DNA of 18,886 nt from JAEZKC01 sp046538945 (GCA_046538945.1 JBKHHW010000050.1:1-18886); one strand, 5' to 3'; shown: positions 1 through 8,347, numbered from the stretch's first letter. The notes: generated by a model from the sequence alone, not told the origin. Translations and numbers: made by a program.

Positions 1-309
1 CTACAGAAAAACAGCTACCCCAAAGGTGTCTTTTTGATAAAACACCGATTCACCTCTGGGGTGGCCGGAACTTCTCCGCATACCACTCACCTTCTCCTGG
101 GAACATCCCCTCCCTCAATTTCCTCCTCTCTTGATCCAAAAACAGAACAACTCCAAACACCAATCCCCCCAACCGAAAAACCCGCTCACATTCCCATTGA
201 CTCCCCCACCCCAAAGCATTATTTTGTTGTGGGCAAAAATAGTTTTCATGGGGATGCTTTATCCCCCTATTTCCGAAGTAAAAATCTGATGATCTTACGT
301 TTTGTTCAG

Positions 310-352
310 AAGATATCCTCCTCAGCGCACAGGGGAGGATATCTTTTTTTTT
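310..352 (+). terminator. Intrinsic terminator upstream of carA
   Basis: A perfect 12-bp stem (310-321 with 334-345), a 12-nt loop, and a run of nine T ending at 352 form a textbook rho-independent terminator. It lies 94 nt before the carA start. It either ends a transcript that begins before the window or acts as an attenuator in the carA leader. I did not find a PyrR-type binding consensus or a clear antiterminator. Confidence 0.85.
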
Positions 353-371
353 GGGACTAAAACAACTAATA

Positions 372-402
372 CCGGCTACACTTTCGTACTGAAGTGTATC
401 GG
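372..402. promoter_or_regulatory. Dyad/hairpin just upstream of carA
   Basis: TACACTT (377-383) and AAGTGTA (392-398) are a perfect 7-bp inverted repeat around an 8-nt centre. CCG (372-374) and CGG (400-402) extend it imperfectly. It sits between the terminator and the carA start, so it could be a repressor operator or an RNA leader hairpin. Nothing in the sequence decides between these. Confidence 0.3.
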
Positions 403-446
403 ATAAATCAGGTTTCTACTCAATTCAACATAAAAGCGAGGTTTCC

Positions 447-1583
447 TTGAAAGGTTATGTAGCACTGGAAGATGGGACCATCTTTGAAGGAGAGTCTTTC
501 GGAGCAGCCGGAGAAGCGGTCGGGGAAGTCGTGTTCAACACCGGAATGACCGGCTATCAGGAAGTGCTCACCGATCCCTCCTACTCCTCTCAGATCGTCA
601 CCATGACCTATCCTCTCATCGGCAACTACGGGGTTAATGAAAAAGATGTGGAGTCTTCCCGCATTCAGGTCGCCGGGTTCGTGGTGAAAGAAGCCTGCCC
701 CTACCCCTCCAATTTCACCTCTCAAAAGAGCCTTTCTCAATACCTGAAGGAAAACGGCATCGTGGGTGTGGAGGATGTGGACACGCGGGCGCTGACCAGA
801 CATATCCGTACCAAAGGGGCTCTCAAGGCGGTTATCTGGGCCGGTGATGAAGCGATATCCACCGATGAACTGGTACAGAAAGCCAAAGGTTGGAAAGGTC
901 TGGTAGGTGTCGATCTGGTCAAAGACGTGACCTGCAAGAAACCCTATGTGTGGGAAGAAGATAGTGCAGCCGAACAGCGATTTTCAATTGTGGCCTTCGA
1001 TTTCGGAGTCAAATACAATATCCTCAGGATTCTGAGCAAACTCGGGTGCAAAGTGACCGTGGTTCCTGCCGATACCAGTGCAGAAGAGGTACTGGCGTAC
1101 CAACCGGATGGAATCTTTCTTTCGAACGGCCCGGGAGATCCGGCGGCGGTGACCTACGCAGTTGATACCATCCGCAGCCTTATCGGGAAAAAGCCCATTT
1201 TCGGCATCTGTCTGGGACATCAGCTCATTTCCCTTGCTCTGGGAGGATCCACCTTCAAACTTAAATTCGGACACCACGGTTCCAATCATCCCGTAAAGGA
1301 TATAGAAACGGGAGTGATCGAGATTACAAGCCAGAACCACGGTTTCTGCGTGGATGCCGATTCACTGAGTTCAAGCGGTGCTCAACTTACACATTTGAAC
1401 CTCAACGATAATACCAGCGAGGGGCTGTGTTTCCCTGAAAAGGATCTGTTCTGCGTTCAGTATCACCCGGAGGCCTCACCCGGACCGCACGATTCGGGCT
1501 ACCTTTTTGAAAGATTCATAAAGGCCATGGAGAAGAAGATTATACAGTTGGAAAAGGAAGACAGAAGCACTGTCGATGCTTGA
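447..1583 (+). CDS. carA: Carbamoyl-phosphate synthase small (glutaminase) subunit
   Basis: Cytoplasmic subunit that hydrolyses glutamine and passes ammonia to CarB to make carbamoyl phosphate for pyrimidines and arginine. At 378 residues it is close to the 382 of E. coli CarA. The N-terminal CarA domain covers about residues 1-150, with the characteristic NTGMTGYQE segment, and the class I glutamine amidotransferase domain runs from about 187 to 365. The nucleophile elbow GICLGHQ carries Cys255, and the rest of the triad is His340 and Glu342 in QYHPEASPGPHD, so the glutaminase looks active. The start is TTG: GCGAGG at 436-441 is well spaced, and an in-frame stop just upstream excludes a longer form. 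It is first in the + strand gene run and is followed by carB after 81 nt. It is the only carA in the window, although there are two carB genes. Confidence 0.97.
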   Translation: MKGYVALEDGTIFEGESFGAAGEAVGEVVFNTGMTGYQEVLTDPSYSSQIVTMTYPLIGNYGVNEKDVESSRIQVAGFVVKEACPYPSNFTSQKSLSQYLKENGIVGVEDVDTRALTRHIRTKGALKAVIWAGDEAISTDELVQKAKGWKGLVGVDLVKDVTCKKPYVWEEDSAAEQRFSIVAFDFGVKYNILRILSKLGCKVTVVPADTSAEEVLAYQPDGIFLSNGPGDPAAVTYAVDTIRSLIGKKPIFGICLGHQLISLALGGSTFKLKFGHHGSNHPVKDIETGVIEITSQNHGFCVDADSLSSSGAQLTHLNLNDNTSEGLCFPEKDLFCVQYHPEASPGPHDSGYLFERFIKAMEKKIIQLEKEDRSTVDA

Positions 1584-1664
1584 ACTCAAGAAACGACTAT
1601 ATACATATATATAAGGTAATTTTCAAATCCCGCCGGTCACCAGTGCGGGTCGATGAAGGAGAGT
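1584..1664 (+). other. carA-carB spacer with AT-rich stretch and small hairpin
   Basis: This 81-nt spacer contains an alternating T/A stretch (1598-1613) and a CCCGC/GCGGG inverted repeat (1629-1633 with 1645-1649). The hairpin ends six bases before the carB Shine-Dalgarno sequence. TTGAAC at 1580-1585 could be half of a weak internal promoter, but no good -10 at the right distance follows. The hairpin might tune carB translation; this is inference. Confidence 0.3.
1656..1663 (+). promoter_or_regulatory. Ribosome binding site that sets the carB start
   Basis: AAGGAGAG lies just 5' of the ATG at 1665. An in-frame ATG at 1653 would place this purine run inside the coding sequence and leave that ATG without a good site. 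The resulting N-terminus, MPKRDDI, also matches the usual CarB start. Confidence 0.8.
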
Positions 1665-4600
1665 ATGCCGAAAAGAGACGACATTAGAAAGATTCTGATT
1701 ATCGGAAGCGGACCTATTATTATCGGACAGGCCTGCGAGTTCGACTACTCCGGGACCCAGGCCTGCAAGGCACTCAGGGAAGAGGGATTCGAAGTGGTGC
1801 TGGTGAATTCAAACCCCGCCACCATCATGACCGATCCCAATATGGCCGACCGGACCTATATCGAACCGATCACTCCTGAAATCGTTGAAAAGATAATCGC
1901 CAGGGAACGTCCTGATGCGATTCTGCCCACCATGGGAGGGCAAACCGGTCTCAATACGGCAATGGAACTTTCTGAAAACGGCGTGCTCGAGCGCTACAAC
2001 GTGCAGCTCATCGGTGCGAATGAAAAAGCAATCAAAAAGGCTGAGGACCGCAGCGAGTTCAAGGAAGCAATCAAGAAAATAGGCCTGGACCTTCCCAAGA
2101 GTGCATTCGCCTACAACATGGATGAGGCCTGGGAGATTGCCGAAGATATCGGCTTCCCACTGATCGTCCGTCCCAGCTTCACCATGGGAGGTACCGGGGG
2201 CGGTCTGGTTTTCGATGAAAGCGATTTCGAAAGAATTGCCCAGTACGGTCTTCACTGCAGCCGCATAAATGAAATCCTGATCGAAGAATCTATTATCGGC
2301 TGGAAAGAATACGAACTGGAGATCATGCGGGACAAGGCAGATAATGTGGTGATTGTCTGTTCTATTGAAAACCTGGACCCCATGGGTGTCCATACGGGTG
2401 ACAGCATCACCGTGGCTCCCGCGCAGACTCTTACCGACAGGCAGTACCAGCAGATGAGGGATGCTTCCCTGGCTATCATCCGGGAAATCGGTGTGGAGAC
2501 GGGAGGATCCAATATACAGTTCGCGGTGAACCCGCGGAACGGACGCATGGTGGTGATCGAGATGAACCCCAGAGTGAGCCGAAGCTCCGCTCTGGCATCC
2601 AAGGCGACCGGCTTTCCCATCGCCAAGTTCGCTGCCAAACTGGCGGTAGGCTACACTCTTGACGAAATCAGAAACGACATCACAAAGGAAACTCCGGCGT
2701 CATTCGAGCCCACCATCGACTACTGCGTCACCAAAATTCCCCGTTTCACTTTTGAGAAATTTCCCGAATCCGATCCCACGCTGGGTATTCAGATGAAATC
2801 GGTGGGCGAGACCATGGCCATCGGGCGCACATTCAAGGAGTCGCTTCAGAAGGGGTTGCGCGGTCTTGAAATCGGCAGAAGAGGCTTCGAGCTGATTGCC
2901 ACCAGCTACTCCACAAAGGAGGAGGTGCTTAAAGCACTTCCCACACCCAGGTGCGAAAGACTTTTCCTTATCCGTCAGGCGCTTGAACTCGGCATTACCG
3001 TTGAGGAGATTTGCAATGCATCAGGAGTTGATCCCTGGTTTGTTAATAACATGAAAGACATTGTGGATTTCGAGAAGAATATCACTCCCGCAACCCTGAA
3101 AGCAAACAAGGATGAACAGGCTCGTCTTGTCAGAAGGGCAAAACGCAGCGGTTTTTCCGATGCGCAGCTTGCTGTTGCTCTGGAAATGAAGGAAACGGAA
3201 TTTAGAGAATACCGCAGGAGTCTGGAAATCCTGCCTACCTACAAACTGGTGGATACCTGTGCGGCCGAGTTCGAAGCCTACACTCCCTACTATTACTCGA
3301 CTTACGAGAAAGAGGATGAAAGCAAACCCAGCAGCAATCGCAAGGTGGTCATTCTGGGCGGCGGCCCCAACAGAATCGGCCAGGGAATAGAATTCGACTA
3401 CTGCTGCTGTCAGGCTTCCTTTGCCCTCAAAGAGTTGGGGTACGAATCCATCATGGTCAACTCCAATCCGGAGACGGTTTCAACCGACTATGACACTTCC
3501 GACAAACTGTATTTCGAGCCTTTGACATTCGAAGATGTGATGAACATTATAGATAATGAAAAACCGGCCGGGGTTATCGTACAGTTCGGTGGACAGACTC
3601 CCCTTAACCTTGCAAGGCGCCTCAAGGATGCCGGCGCTCCCATTATCGGAACCAGTGTCGAGTCGATCCAGCGTGCTGAAGACCGGGACGAATTTGCCGC
3701 GATGCTCAGAAAGATCAATGTCGACCAGCCTGCAAACGGTATCGCACGATCTACGGAAGAAGCTTTAGAAATTGCCAAAAGCATCGGGTTCCCAGTCCTT
3801 TTGCGCCCCTCCTTCGTGCTGGGCGGACGTGCCATGCGCATTGTGTACGATGAAGCCGAACTGAAGTCGTTCATAGCCGAAGCTCAGGCGGCGGCGGAAA
3901 ACAGGCCGGTACTTATTGACAAGTTTATCGGTGATGCCATAGAGGTGGATGTGGATGCCGTTTCCGATGGAGAAGGGACAATGATCTGCGGCATTATGGA
4001 ACATATAGAAGAGGCGGGAATCCATTCAGGCGACAGTGCCTGTGTTCTTCCGCCCCACACACTGTCCGAAGACATAATTTCCGAAATACGCAGAATCACC
4101 AGAGATATCGCTGAAGAACTTCAGGTTGTTGGATTGCTTAACATCCAGTACGCCGTGAAGGAAGATATGGTATATGTGCTGGAAGTGAATCCCCGCGCCT
4201 CCCGTACAGTCCCGTTCGTATCGAAAGCCACAGCTGTTCCATGGGCCAAAATAGCCGCGAAGGTGATGACCGGCAAGAAGCTCTCGGAACTTCCCGAGGC
4301 TTACGAACGCAATATCGATTATTTTGCGGTGAAGGAATCGGTCCTTCCCTTCAACAAGTTTGCCGGTGCAGATATCATTCTCGGCCCCGAGATGAAATCC
4401 ACTGGTGAAGTGATGGGAATAGACAAGGGTTTCGGACTCGCTTTTGCCAAGAGCCAGGAAGCAGCGGGAAACAAACTTCCCCGCAGAGGTGCAGTGTTCA
4501 TCAGCGTCAAAAACAGCATGCGCCGCAACATCATCTTCATGGTGAAGACTCTGGCATCGATGGGATTCAGGATTCTCGCTAGCGAAGGAACCTGGAGAGT

Positions 4601-4943
4601 GCTCAGTTCAAGTGGAATAAACACCAAAATGGTTCCCAAGATTGGCGAGGGGAAACCAGACATTGTCGATCTTATCAAAAACGGCGATGTTGACTTCATC
4701 ATAAACGTTCCTGCGGGCAAAAAATCCCAGATTGACTCAAAACCGATCAGGAGCGCTGCAGTTTCCCAAGGTATTCCCTACATCACCACTCTTGAGGGTG
4801 CCCAGGCTGCCATAAGCGGCATGGATTCCCTTGAGCAGACCGGATTTTCCGTCAAGGCGATCCAGGACTACGGCGATGTGAAAAAGAATTCAAACGCAGA
4901 TTCCAAAAGTCACCTGGAATCAAGAAAACTGATGTGGAGCTAG
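1665..4943 (+). CDS. carB: Carbamoyl-phosphate synthase large subunit (CarA-linked copy)
   Basis: Synthetase subunit that uses bicarbonate, two ATP and ammonia from CarA to make carbamoyl phosphate. It has 1092 residues against 1073 in E. coli, the extra being a C-terminal tail. Two homologous ATP-grasp halves are visible: carboxy-phosphate half about 1-400, oligomerisation region about 400-550, carbamoyl-phosphate half about 550-935, then an MGS-like allosteric domain. The first-half catalytic residues fall at E. coli positions: Arg129, Arg169, His243, Glu299, Asn301, Arg303. The second half keeps GGGPNRIGQGIEFDYCC and HSGDSAC. The allosteric domain keeps the Thr and Lys (GTWRVL, VPKIGEGKP) that resemble the E. 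coli UMP/IMP site, but IINTTSG reads IINVPAG. The position after carA and the normal motifs make this the housekeeping CPS subunit. The 182-nt gap after it separates it from the rest of the run. Confidence 0.97.
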   Translation: MPKRDDIRKILIIGSGPIIIGQACEFDYSGTQACKALREEGFEVVLVNSNPATIMTDPNMADRTYIEPITPEIVEKIIARERPDAILPTMGGQTGLNTAMELSENGVLERYNVQLIGANEKAIKKAEDRSEFKEAIKKIGLDLPKSAFAYNMDEAWEIAEDIGFPLIVRPSFTMGGTGGGLVFDESDFERIAQYGLHCSRINEILIEESIIGWKEYELEIMRDKADNVVIVCSIENLDPMGVHTGDSITVAPAQTLTDRQYQQMRDASLAIIREIGVETGGSNIQFAVNPRNGRMVVIEMNPRVSRSSALASKATGFPIAKFAAKLAVGYTLDEIRNDITKETPASFEPTIDYCVTKIPRFTFEKFPESDPTLGIQMKSVGETMAIGRTFKESLQKGLRGLEIGRRGFELIATSYSTKEEVLKALPTPRCERLFLIRQALELGITVEEICNASGVDPWFVNNMKDIVDFEKNITPATLKANKDEQARLVRRAKRSGFSDAQLAVALEMKETEFREYRRSLEILPTYKLVDTCAAEFEAYTPYYYSTYEKEDESKPSSNRKVVILGGGPNRIGQGIEFDYCCCQASFALKELGYESIMVNSNPETVSTDYDTSDKLYFEPLTFEDVMNIIDNEKPAGVIVQFGGQTPLNLARRLKDAGAPIIGTSVESIQRAEDRDEFAAMLRKINVDQPANGIARSTEEALEIAKSIGFPVLLRPSFVLGGRAMRIVYDEAELKSFIAEAQAAAENRPVLIDKFIGDAIEVDVDAVSDGEGTMICGIMEHIEEAGIHSGDSACVLPPHTLSEDIISEIRRITRDIAEELQVVGLLNIQYAVKEDMVYVLEVNPRASRTVPFVSKATAVPWAKIAAKVMTGKKLSELPEAYERNIDYFAVKESVLPFNKFAGADIILGPEMKSTGEVMGIDKGFGLAFAKSQEAAGNKLPRRGAVFISVKNSMRRNIIFMVKTLASMGFRILASEGTWRVLSSSGINTKMVPKIGEGKPDIVDLIKNGDVDFIINVPAGKKSQIDSKPIRSAAVSQGIPYITTLEGAQAAISGMDSLEQTGFSVKAIQDYGDVKKNSNADSKSHLESRKLMWS

Positions 4944-5125
4944 ATCTTCTACCGATGAGGTACACTGATATCAAATCACAGCTTCTTTACGGACGGCCGT
5001 TTGAGCCGTCCGTGATTACGCCTTTACTCTTCAAGGCAAAAAGCGTCCGATTTCATATTCTCACTCCTCCTCCAGAGGAGCTATCTCACGGACATATTCA
5101 CTTACGATAAAGAGAGCAGGTATAA
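4944..5125 (+). promoter_or_regulatory. carB-DUF1846 intergenic region with two inverted repeats
   Basis: The 182-nt gap holds a perfect 9-bp hairpin, ACGGACGGC (4989-4997) with GCCGTCCGT (5005-5013), loop 7 nt. It has no T-run, so it is not a standard intrinsic terminator. A second hairpin is CTCCTC (5064-5069) with GAGGAG (5075-5080), and GTCCG (5045-5049) can pair with CGGAC (5089-5093) around it. A weak promoter might exist (TTCAAG 5030-5035, CATATT 5054-5059, 18-nt spacer). I take this gap as a likely control point between carAB and the downstream genes. Confidence 0.4.
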
Positions 5126-6643
5126 ATGACAATGGCGATCGGTTTCGACAACGAACTCTACCTCAAACAGCAAACTGCCGCCATCGCCCAACGAGTCAAA
5201 CGATTCCAAAACAAACTCTACCTTGAATTCGGAGGCAAACTACTTTACGATTACCACGCCTCCCGAGTACTTCCCGGTTTCGATCCCAATGTGAAAATGC
5301 GCCTGCTCAAGCAGCTTAAAAACGATGCAGAAGTCATTCTCTGTATCTATGCCGGTGATATCGAGCGCAAAAAGATACGGGCAGATTTCGGCATCACCTA
5401 CGATTCCGATGCGCTCAAGCTTATAGATGATCTGAACGAATGGGATGTGACCGTCTCGGCGGTGGTGATCACCCGCTATGAAAAACAGGCTGCCGCCTAT
5501 GCCTTCAAAAGCAAACTCGAGAGGCGAGGAGTGAAAGTCTTCACTCACGGGTTCACTAAAGGCTACCCCACCGACGTTGACGTGATCGTGTCAGAGGAGG
5601 GCTACGGAGCGAACCCCTGCATTCCCACGACAAAACCTATAGTGGTTGTCACCGGTCCCGGTCCGGGCAGCGGCAAACTCGCTACCTGTCTCTCCCAGCT
5701 CTACCATGACTACAAACGTGGTATCCAGTCCGGATATGCCAAATTCGAAACCTTTCCGATCTGGAATCTGGCTCTCAAGCATGAAGTCAACGTGGCATAC
5801 GAAAGTGCCACCGCCGATCTCAGGGATGTGAACATGATCGACCATTTTCATCTTGAAGCCTACAACGAGAAGACGATCAACTACAACCGGGACATAGAAG
5901 CATTTCCTCTGCTGAAACGGATTCTGGAAAAGATCACCAAAAAGGAATCTTTCTACAAATCCCCCACTGATATGGGTGTAAACCAGGCCGCATTCGGCAT
6001 TACGGATGACAAAATTGTTCGCAAAGCCGCAAGACAGGAGATACTGCGCAGGTATTTCCGATGCGCATGCGAATATGTCATGGGAGTCGTTGAAAAGGAG
6101 ACCCTGCAGAGAGCGGAGCTACTGGTTCAGGAAATGGGAATATCTCAGCAAGAGCGGGTAGTGATCGCTCCGGCTCGAAAAGCTGCAACAGAAGCCCAGG
6201 AAAAAGGAAAAGGAAACGACGGGATCTACTGCGGAGCCGCCATTGAGCTTCAAGACGGAACCATTATCACCGGCTGCAATTCACAACTCATGCACGCCGC
6301 ATCCAGTCTGATTCTCAACGCCACCAAGCATCTGGCCGGCATACCCGAAGAGATGCATCTTCTGCCGCCCAATATTACCGAATCCCTCACCCATCTCAAA
6401 AAAGAGATCCTCAACGGCACGAAGGTGAGTCTTGACCTTGACGAGACACTCATTGCACTGGGCATAAGTGCCGCATCGAATCCGGCAGCGGAAATGGCCC
6501 TGAGCAAATTGAAGGAACTGAAGAACTGTGAAATACACATGACCCATATACCTACTCCCGGTGATGAGGCAGGACTCAGAAAACTGGGAGTCAATATAAC
6601 GAGCGATCCTGACTTTTCAACCAAATCACTTTTTGTCAATTGA
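5126..6643 (+). CDS. DUF1846 (UPF0371) family protein of unknown function
   Basis: This 505-residue soluble protein fits the DUF1846/UPF0371 family throughout. Landmarks are GFDNELYLKQQ near the N-terminus, KLYLEFGGKLLYDYHASRVLPGF, VVVTGPGPGSGKLATCLSQLYHDY and YAKFETFPIWNLALKHEVN. Members are conserved and of full length like this one, but I know of no established reaction. The glycine-rich segment 177-184 (GPGPGSGK) resembles a phosphate-binding loop but is not a strict Walker A motif, because Leu rather than Ser/Thr follows the Lys. No signal peptide or membrane segment is seen. The first ATG follows AGCAGG (5115-5120); an ATG two codons later is possible. The gene lies between carB and pyrG, 34 nt before pyrG, so a nucleotide-related role is suggested only by context. 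Confidence 0.85.
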   Translation: MTMAIGFDNELYLKQQTAAIAQRVKRFQNKLYLEFGGKLLYDYHASRVLPGFDPNVKMRLLKQLKNDAEVILCIYAGDIERKKIRADFGITYDSDALKLIDDLNEWDVTVSAVVITRYEKQAAAYAFKSKLERRGVKVFTHGFTKGYPTDVDVIVSEEGYGANPCIPTTKPIVVVTGPGPGSGKLATCLSQLYHDYKRGIQSGYAKFETFPIWNLALKHEVNVAYESATADLRDVNMIDHFHLEAYNEKTINYNRDIEAFPLLKRILEKITKKESFYKSPTDMGVNQAAFGITDDKIVRKAARQEILRRYFRCACEYVMGVVEKETLQRAELLVQEMGISQQERVVIAPARKAATEAQEKGKGNDGIYCGAAIELQDGTIITGCNSQLMHAASSLILNATKHLAGIPEEMHLLPPNITESLTHLKKEILNGTKVSLDLDETLIALGISAASNPAAEMALSKLKELKNCEIHMTHIPTPGDEAGLRKLGVNITSDPDFSTKSLFVN

Positions 6644-6662
6644 CCGTTGCGGCGGCCGGAGC

Positions 6663-6667
6663 AGGAG
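6663..6667 (+). promoter_or_regulatory. Ribosome binding site that sets the pyrG start
   Basis: AGGAG is followed by 10 nt and the ATG at 6678. The open frame begins earlier (6633, overlapping the previous gene), but those 15 extra codons do not resemble CTP synthase and would contain this site. The 6678 start gives MTKYIFVTGGVVSSLGKG, the standard N-terminus. Confidence 0.75.
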
Positions 6668-6677
6668 TCTTTCTGTT

Positions 6678-8336
6678 ATGACCAAATACATATTCGTCAC
6701 GGGTGGAGTTGTTTCATCACTGGGAAAAGGTATCACGGCCTCCTCCATAGGAGTGCTGCTCAAATCAAGAGGACTCAACGTAATCCATCAGAAGTTCGAC
6801 CCCTATCTCAATGTGGATCCGGGGACCATGAATCCATACCAGCACGGGGAGGTGTATGTTACCGATGACGGCACCGAGACCGATCTTGACCTGGGACACT
6901 ATGAAAGGTTTACCGGGGTCACCACTACCCGCAACAGCAACTTCACCGCCGGGCGGATCTACTACAATATCATCACCAAAGAACGCAGAGGTGATTATCT
7001 CGGGGGAACCGTACAGGTGATTCCCCATGTGACAAACGAAATCTGTGATGCCATCCGCTCAGCGGCCAAACCCGATGTGGATGTGGTGATATGCGAAATA
7101 GGCGGAACCGTGGGAGACATCGAAAGCCATCCCTTTCTGGAAGCACTGAGACAGTTCCGTCAGTTCGAGGGAAAAAACAACGTGCTCTTCATCCATGTCA
7201 CTCTCATCCCCTATCTGAGCAAAGCCGGGGAAGTCAAAACCAAGCCCACCCAGCATTCCGTGGGCAGGCTGCGTGAAATCGGAATCATTCCCGACATTCT
7301 CATCTGCCGCACGCAGAAGCATCTTGATCAGGATGTCCGTCAGAAAATCTCTCTTTTCTGCAACGTGGACAAGGAAGCGGTAGTGGAAGCGTTCGATGTG
7401 AAGGACACCATCTACGAAGCCCCGCTGGATCTTGCCCAGCAGAACCTGGACAGTGTGATACTAGACATTCTCGGCCTGAGGGCCGGAAGAAGAAACCTGA
7501 GGGCATGGCGCGAATACATTGAAAACGTAAAGCATGCTGACCGCAGGGTTGAAATCGCTGTGGTGGGCAAGTACAGCGAACTGCTTGATGCATACAAGTC
7601 CATTCACGAATCGCTCAATCACGCCGGAGCCGCTCACAGCGCCAAAGTGATGATAAAAAGTGTTTCCGCGGAGGAGATCGAAGAAGAGGGAGCCGAAAAG
7701 GTTCTGTGCGGGGTTTCAGGCATACTGGTCCCGGGCGGATTCGGTTCCAGAGGCCTGGAGGGCAAAATAGAAGCAGTCAGGTATGCAAGGGAGAAAAAGG
7801 TTCCTTTCTTCGGGATCTGTCTTGGAATGCATATGGCGGTGATCGAGTTTGCCCGAAATGTACTGGGGCTCAAAGAAGCCGATTCCACCGAAAACGCACC
7901 CGACAGCCCGGACCCGGTGATCCATCTCATGGAAGAGCAGAAAAAAATAATGAATCTGGGCGCTACGATGCGCCTGGGAGCTTTCCCCTGCGTTCTCAAG
8001 AAGGGTTCTCTTACCATGGCCAGCTACAAAAGAGAAAAAATCTCCGAACGGCACCGTCACCGTTTTGAGTTCAACAACGACTACCGTGCACGGTTTGAAA
8101 AAGCAGGCATGATACTGTCGGGCCAATCGCCCGATGGAATGCTTGTGGAGATCGTGGAGCTGAGGGATCATCCCTGGTTTATAGCCACGCAGTTCCATCC
8201 GGAATTCAAGTCCAGACCTGTGGATCCGCATCCGCTTTTCAGGGAATTCATCGGTGCGGGCCTTAAATGTCAGAATCAGGAAAACTACAATACCAGATGT
8301 AAAGAAATTAACAGCGCTGTTGCAAAAGCAGAATAA
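6678..8336 (+). CDS. pyrG: CTP synthase
   Basis: Converts UTP to CTP in the cytoplasm using ATP and glutamine-derived ammonia, the last step of pyrimidine nucleotide synthesis. At 552 residues it compares with 545 in E. coli. The N-terminal amidoligase domain (about 1-265) begins with the P-loop SSLGKG (Lys17) and contains FDPYLNVDPGTMNPYQHGEV and ICEIGGTVGDIES. The class I amidotransferase domain has Cys381 in GICLGMH and His507/Glu509 in QFHPEFKSRP. One oddity is that the usual GICLGMQ is GICLGMH here: a His replaces the Gln in a stretch annotated as glutamine-binding in the E. coli enzyme. All other signature segments look normal, so I expect a working enzyme. Downstream, the PurF-like gene starts after 11 nt, which points to co-transcription. 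Confidence 0.97.
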   Translation: MTKYIFVTGGVVSSLGKGITASSIGVLLKSRGLNVIHQKFDPYLNVDPGTMNPYQHGEVYVTDDGTETDLDLGHYERFTGVTTTRNSNFTAGRIYYNIITKERRGDYLGGTVQVIPHVTNEICDAIRSAAKPDVDVVICEIGGTVGDIESHPFLEALRQFRQFEGKNNVLFIHVTLIPYLSKAGEVKTKPTQHSVGRLREIGIIPDILICRTQKHLDQDVRQKISLFCNVDKEAVVEAFDVKDTIYEAPLDLAQQNLDSVILDILGLRAGRRNLRAWREYIENVKHADRRVEIAVVGKYSELLDAYKSIHESLNHAGAAHSAKVMIKSVSAEEIEEEGAEKVLCGVSGILVPGGFGSRGLEGKIEAVRYAREKKVPFFGICLGMHMAVIEFARNVLGLKEADSTENAPDSPDPVIHLMEEQKKIMNLGATMRLGAFPCVLKKGSLTMASYKREKISERHRHRFEFNNDYRARFEKAGMILSGQSPDGMLVEIVELRDHPWFIATQFHPEFKSRPVDPHPLFREFIGAGLKCQNQENYNTRCKEINSAVAKAE

Positions 8337-8340
8337 GGAG
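8334..8340 (+). promoter_or_regulatory. Ribosome binding site of the PurF-like gene, overlapping the pyrG stop
   Basis: TAAGGAG includes the pyrG stop codon and stands 7 nt before the ATG at 8348. This spacing fixes the start at MGGFFG. An out-of-frame ATG at 8344 is closer but does not lead to the protein. The start matters because it shows there is no hidden N-terminal Cys. Confidence 0.8.
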
Positions 8341-8347
8341 TACATGG

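Larger units (their letters stand above)
1..446. other. Non-coding leader region upstream of carA with several hairpins
   Basis: No convincing gene is visible in these 446 bases. The one long open frame (34-360) has low-complexity Ser/Pro/Thr-rich content and reads straight through a strong terminator. Inverted repeats seen: arms 18-28 and 51-61 (11 bp, one mismatch); 205-215 and 223-233 (CCCAC and CAAA segments around a two-base internal loop); 250-255 and 261-266 (GGGGAT/ATCCCC, 5-nt loop); the terminator at 310-352; and 372-402. The left part is rich in C on this strand. I could not place a good promoter. Whether these hairpins belong to the end of an upstream gene or to the carA leader cannot be decided here. 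Confidence 0.6.

Noticed and set aside
34..360. 108-codon open frame upstream of carA
   Set aside because: It runs through a strong intrinsic terminator, has Ser/Pro/Thr-rich low-complexity content, lacks a ribosome site and resembles no known protein.
1653..1664. Earlier in-frame ATG for carB
   Set aside because: It would put the AAGGAGAG ribosome site inside the gene, and the next ATG gives the family's normal N-terminus.
5644..5680. Strict Walker A ATP-binding motif in the DUF1846 protein
   Set aside because: The GPGPGSGK loop lacks the GxxxxGK(S/T) pattern, with Leu after the Lys. It is noted only as a glycine-rich loop.
6633..6677. 15-codon N-terminal extension of pyrG overlapping the DUF1846 gene
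   Set aside because: The extra residues do not match CTP synthase, and the AGGAG site points to the ATG at 6678.
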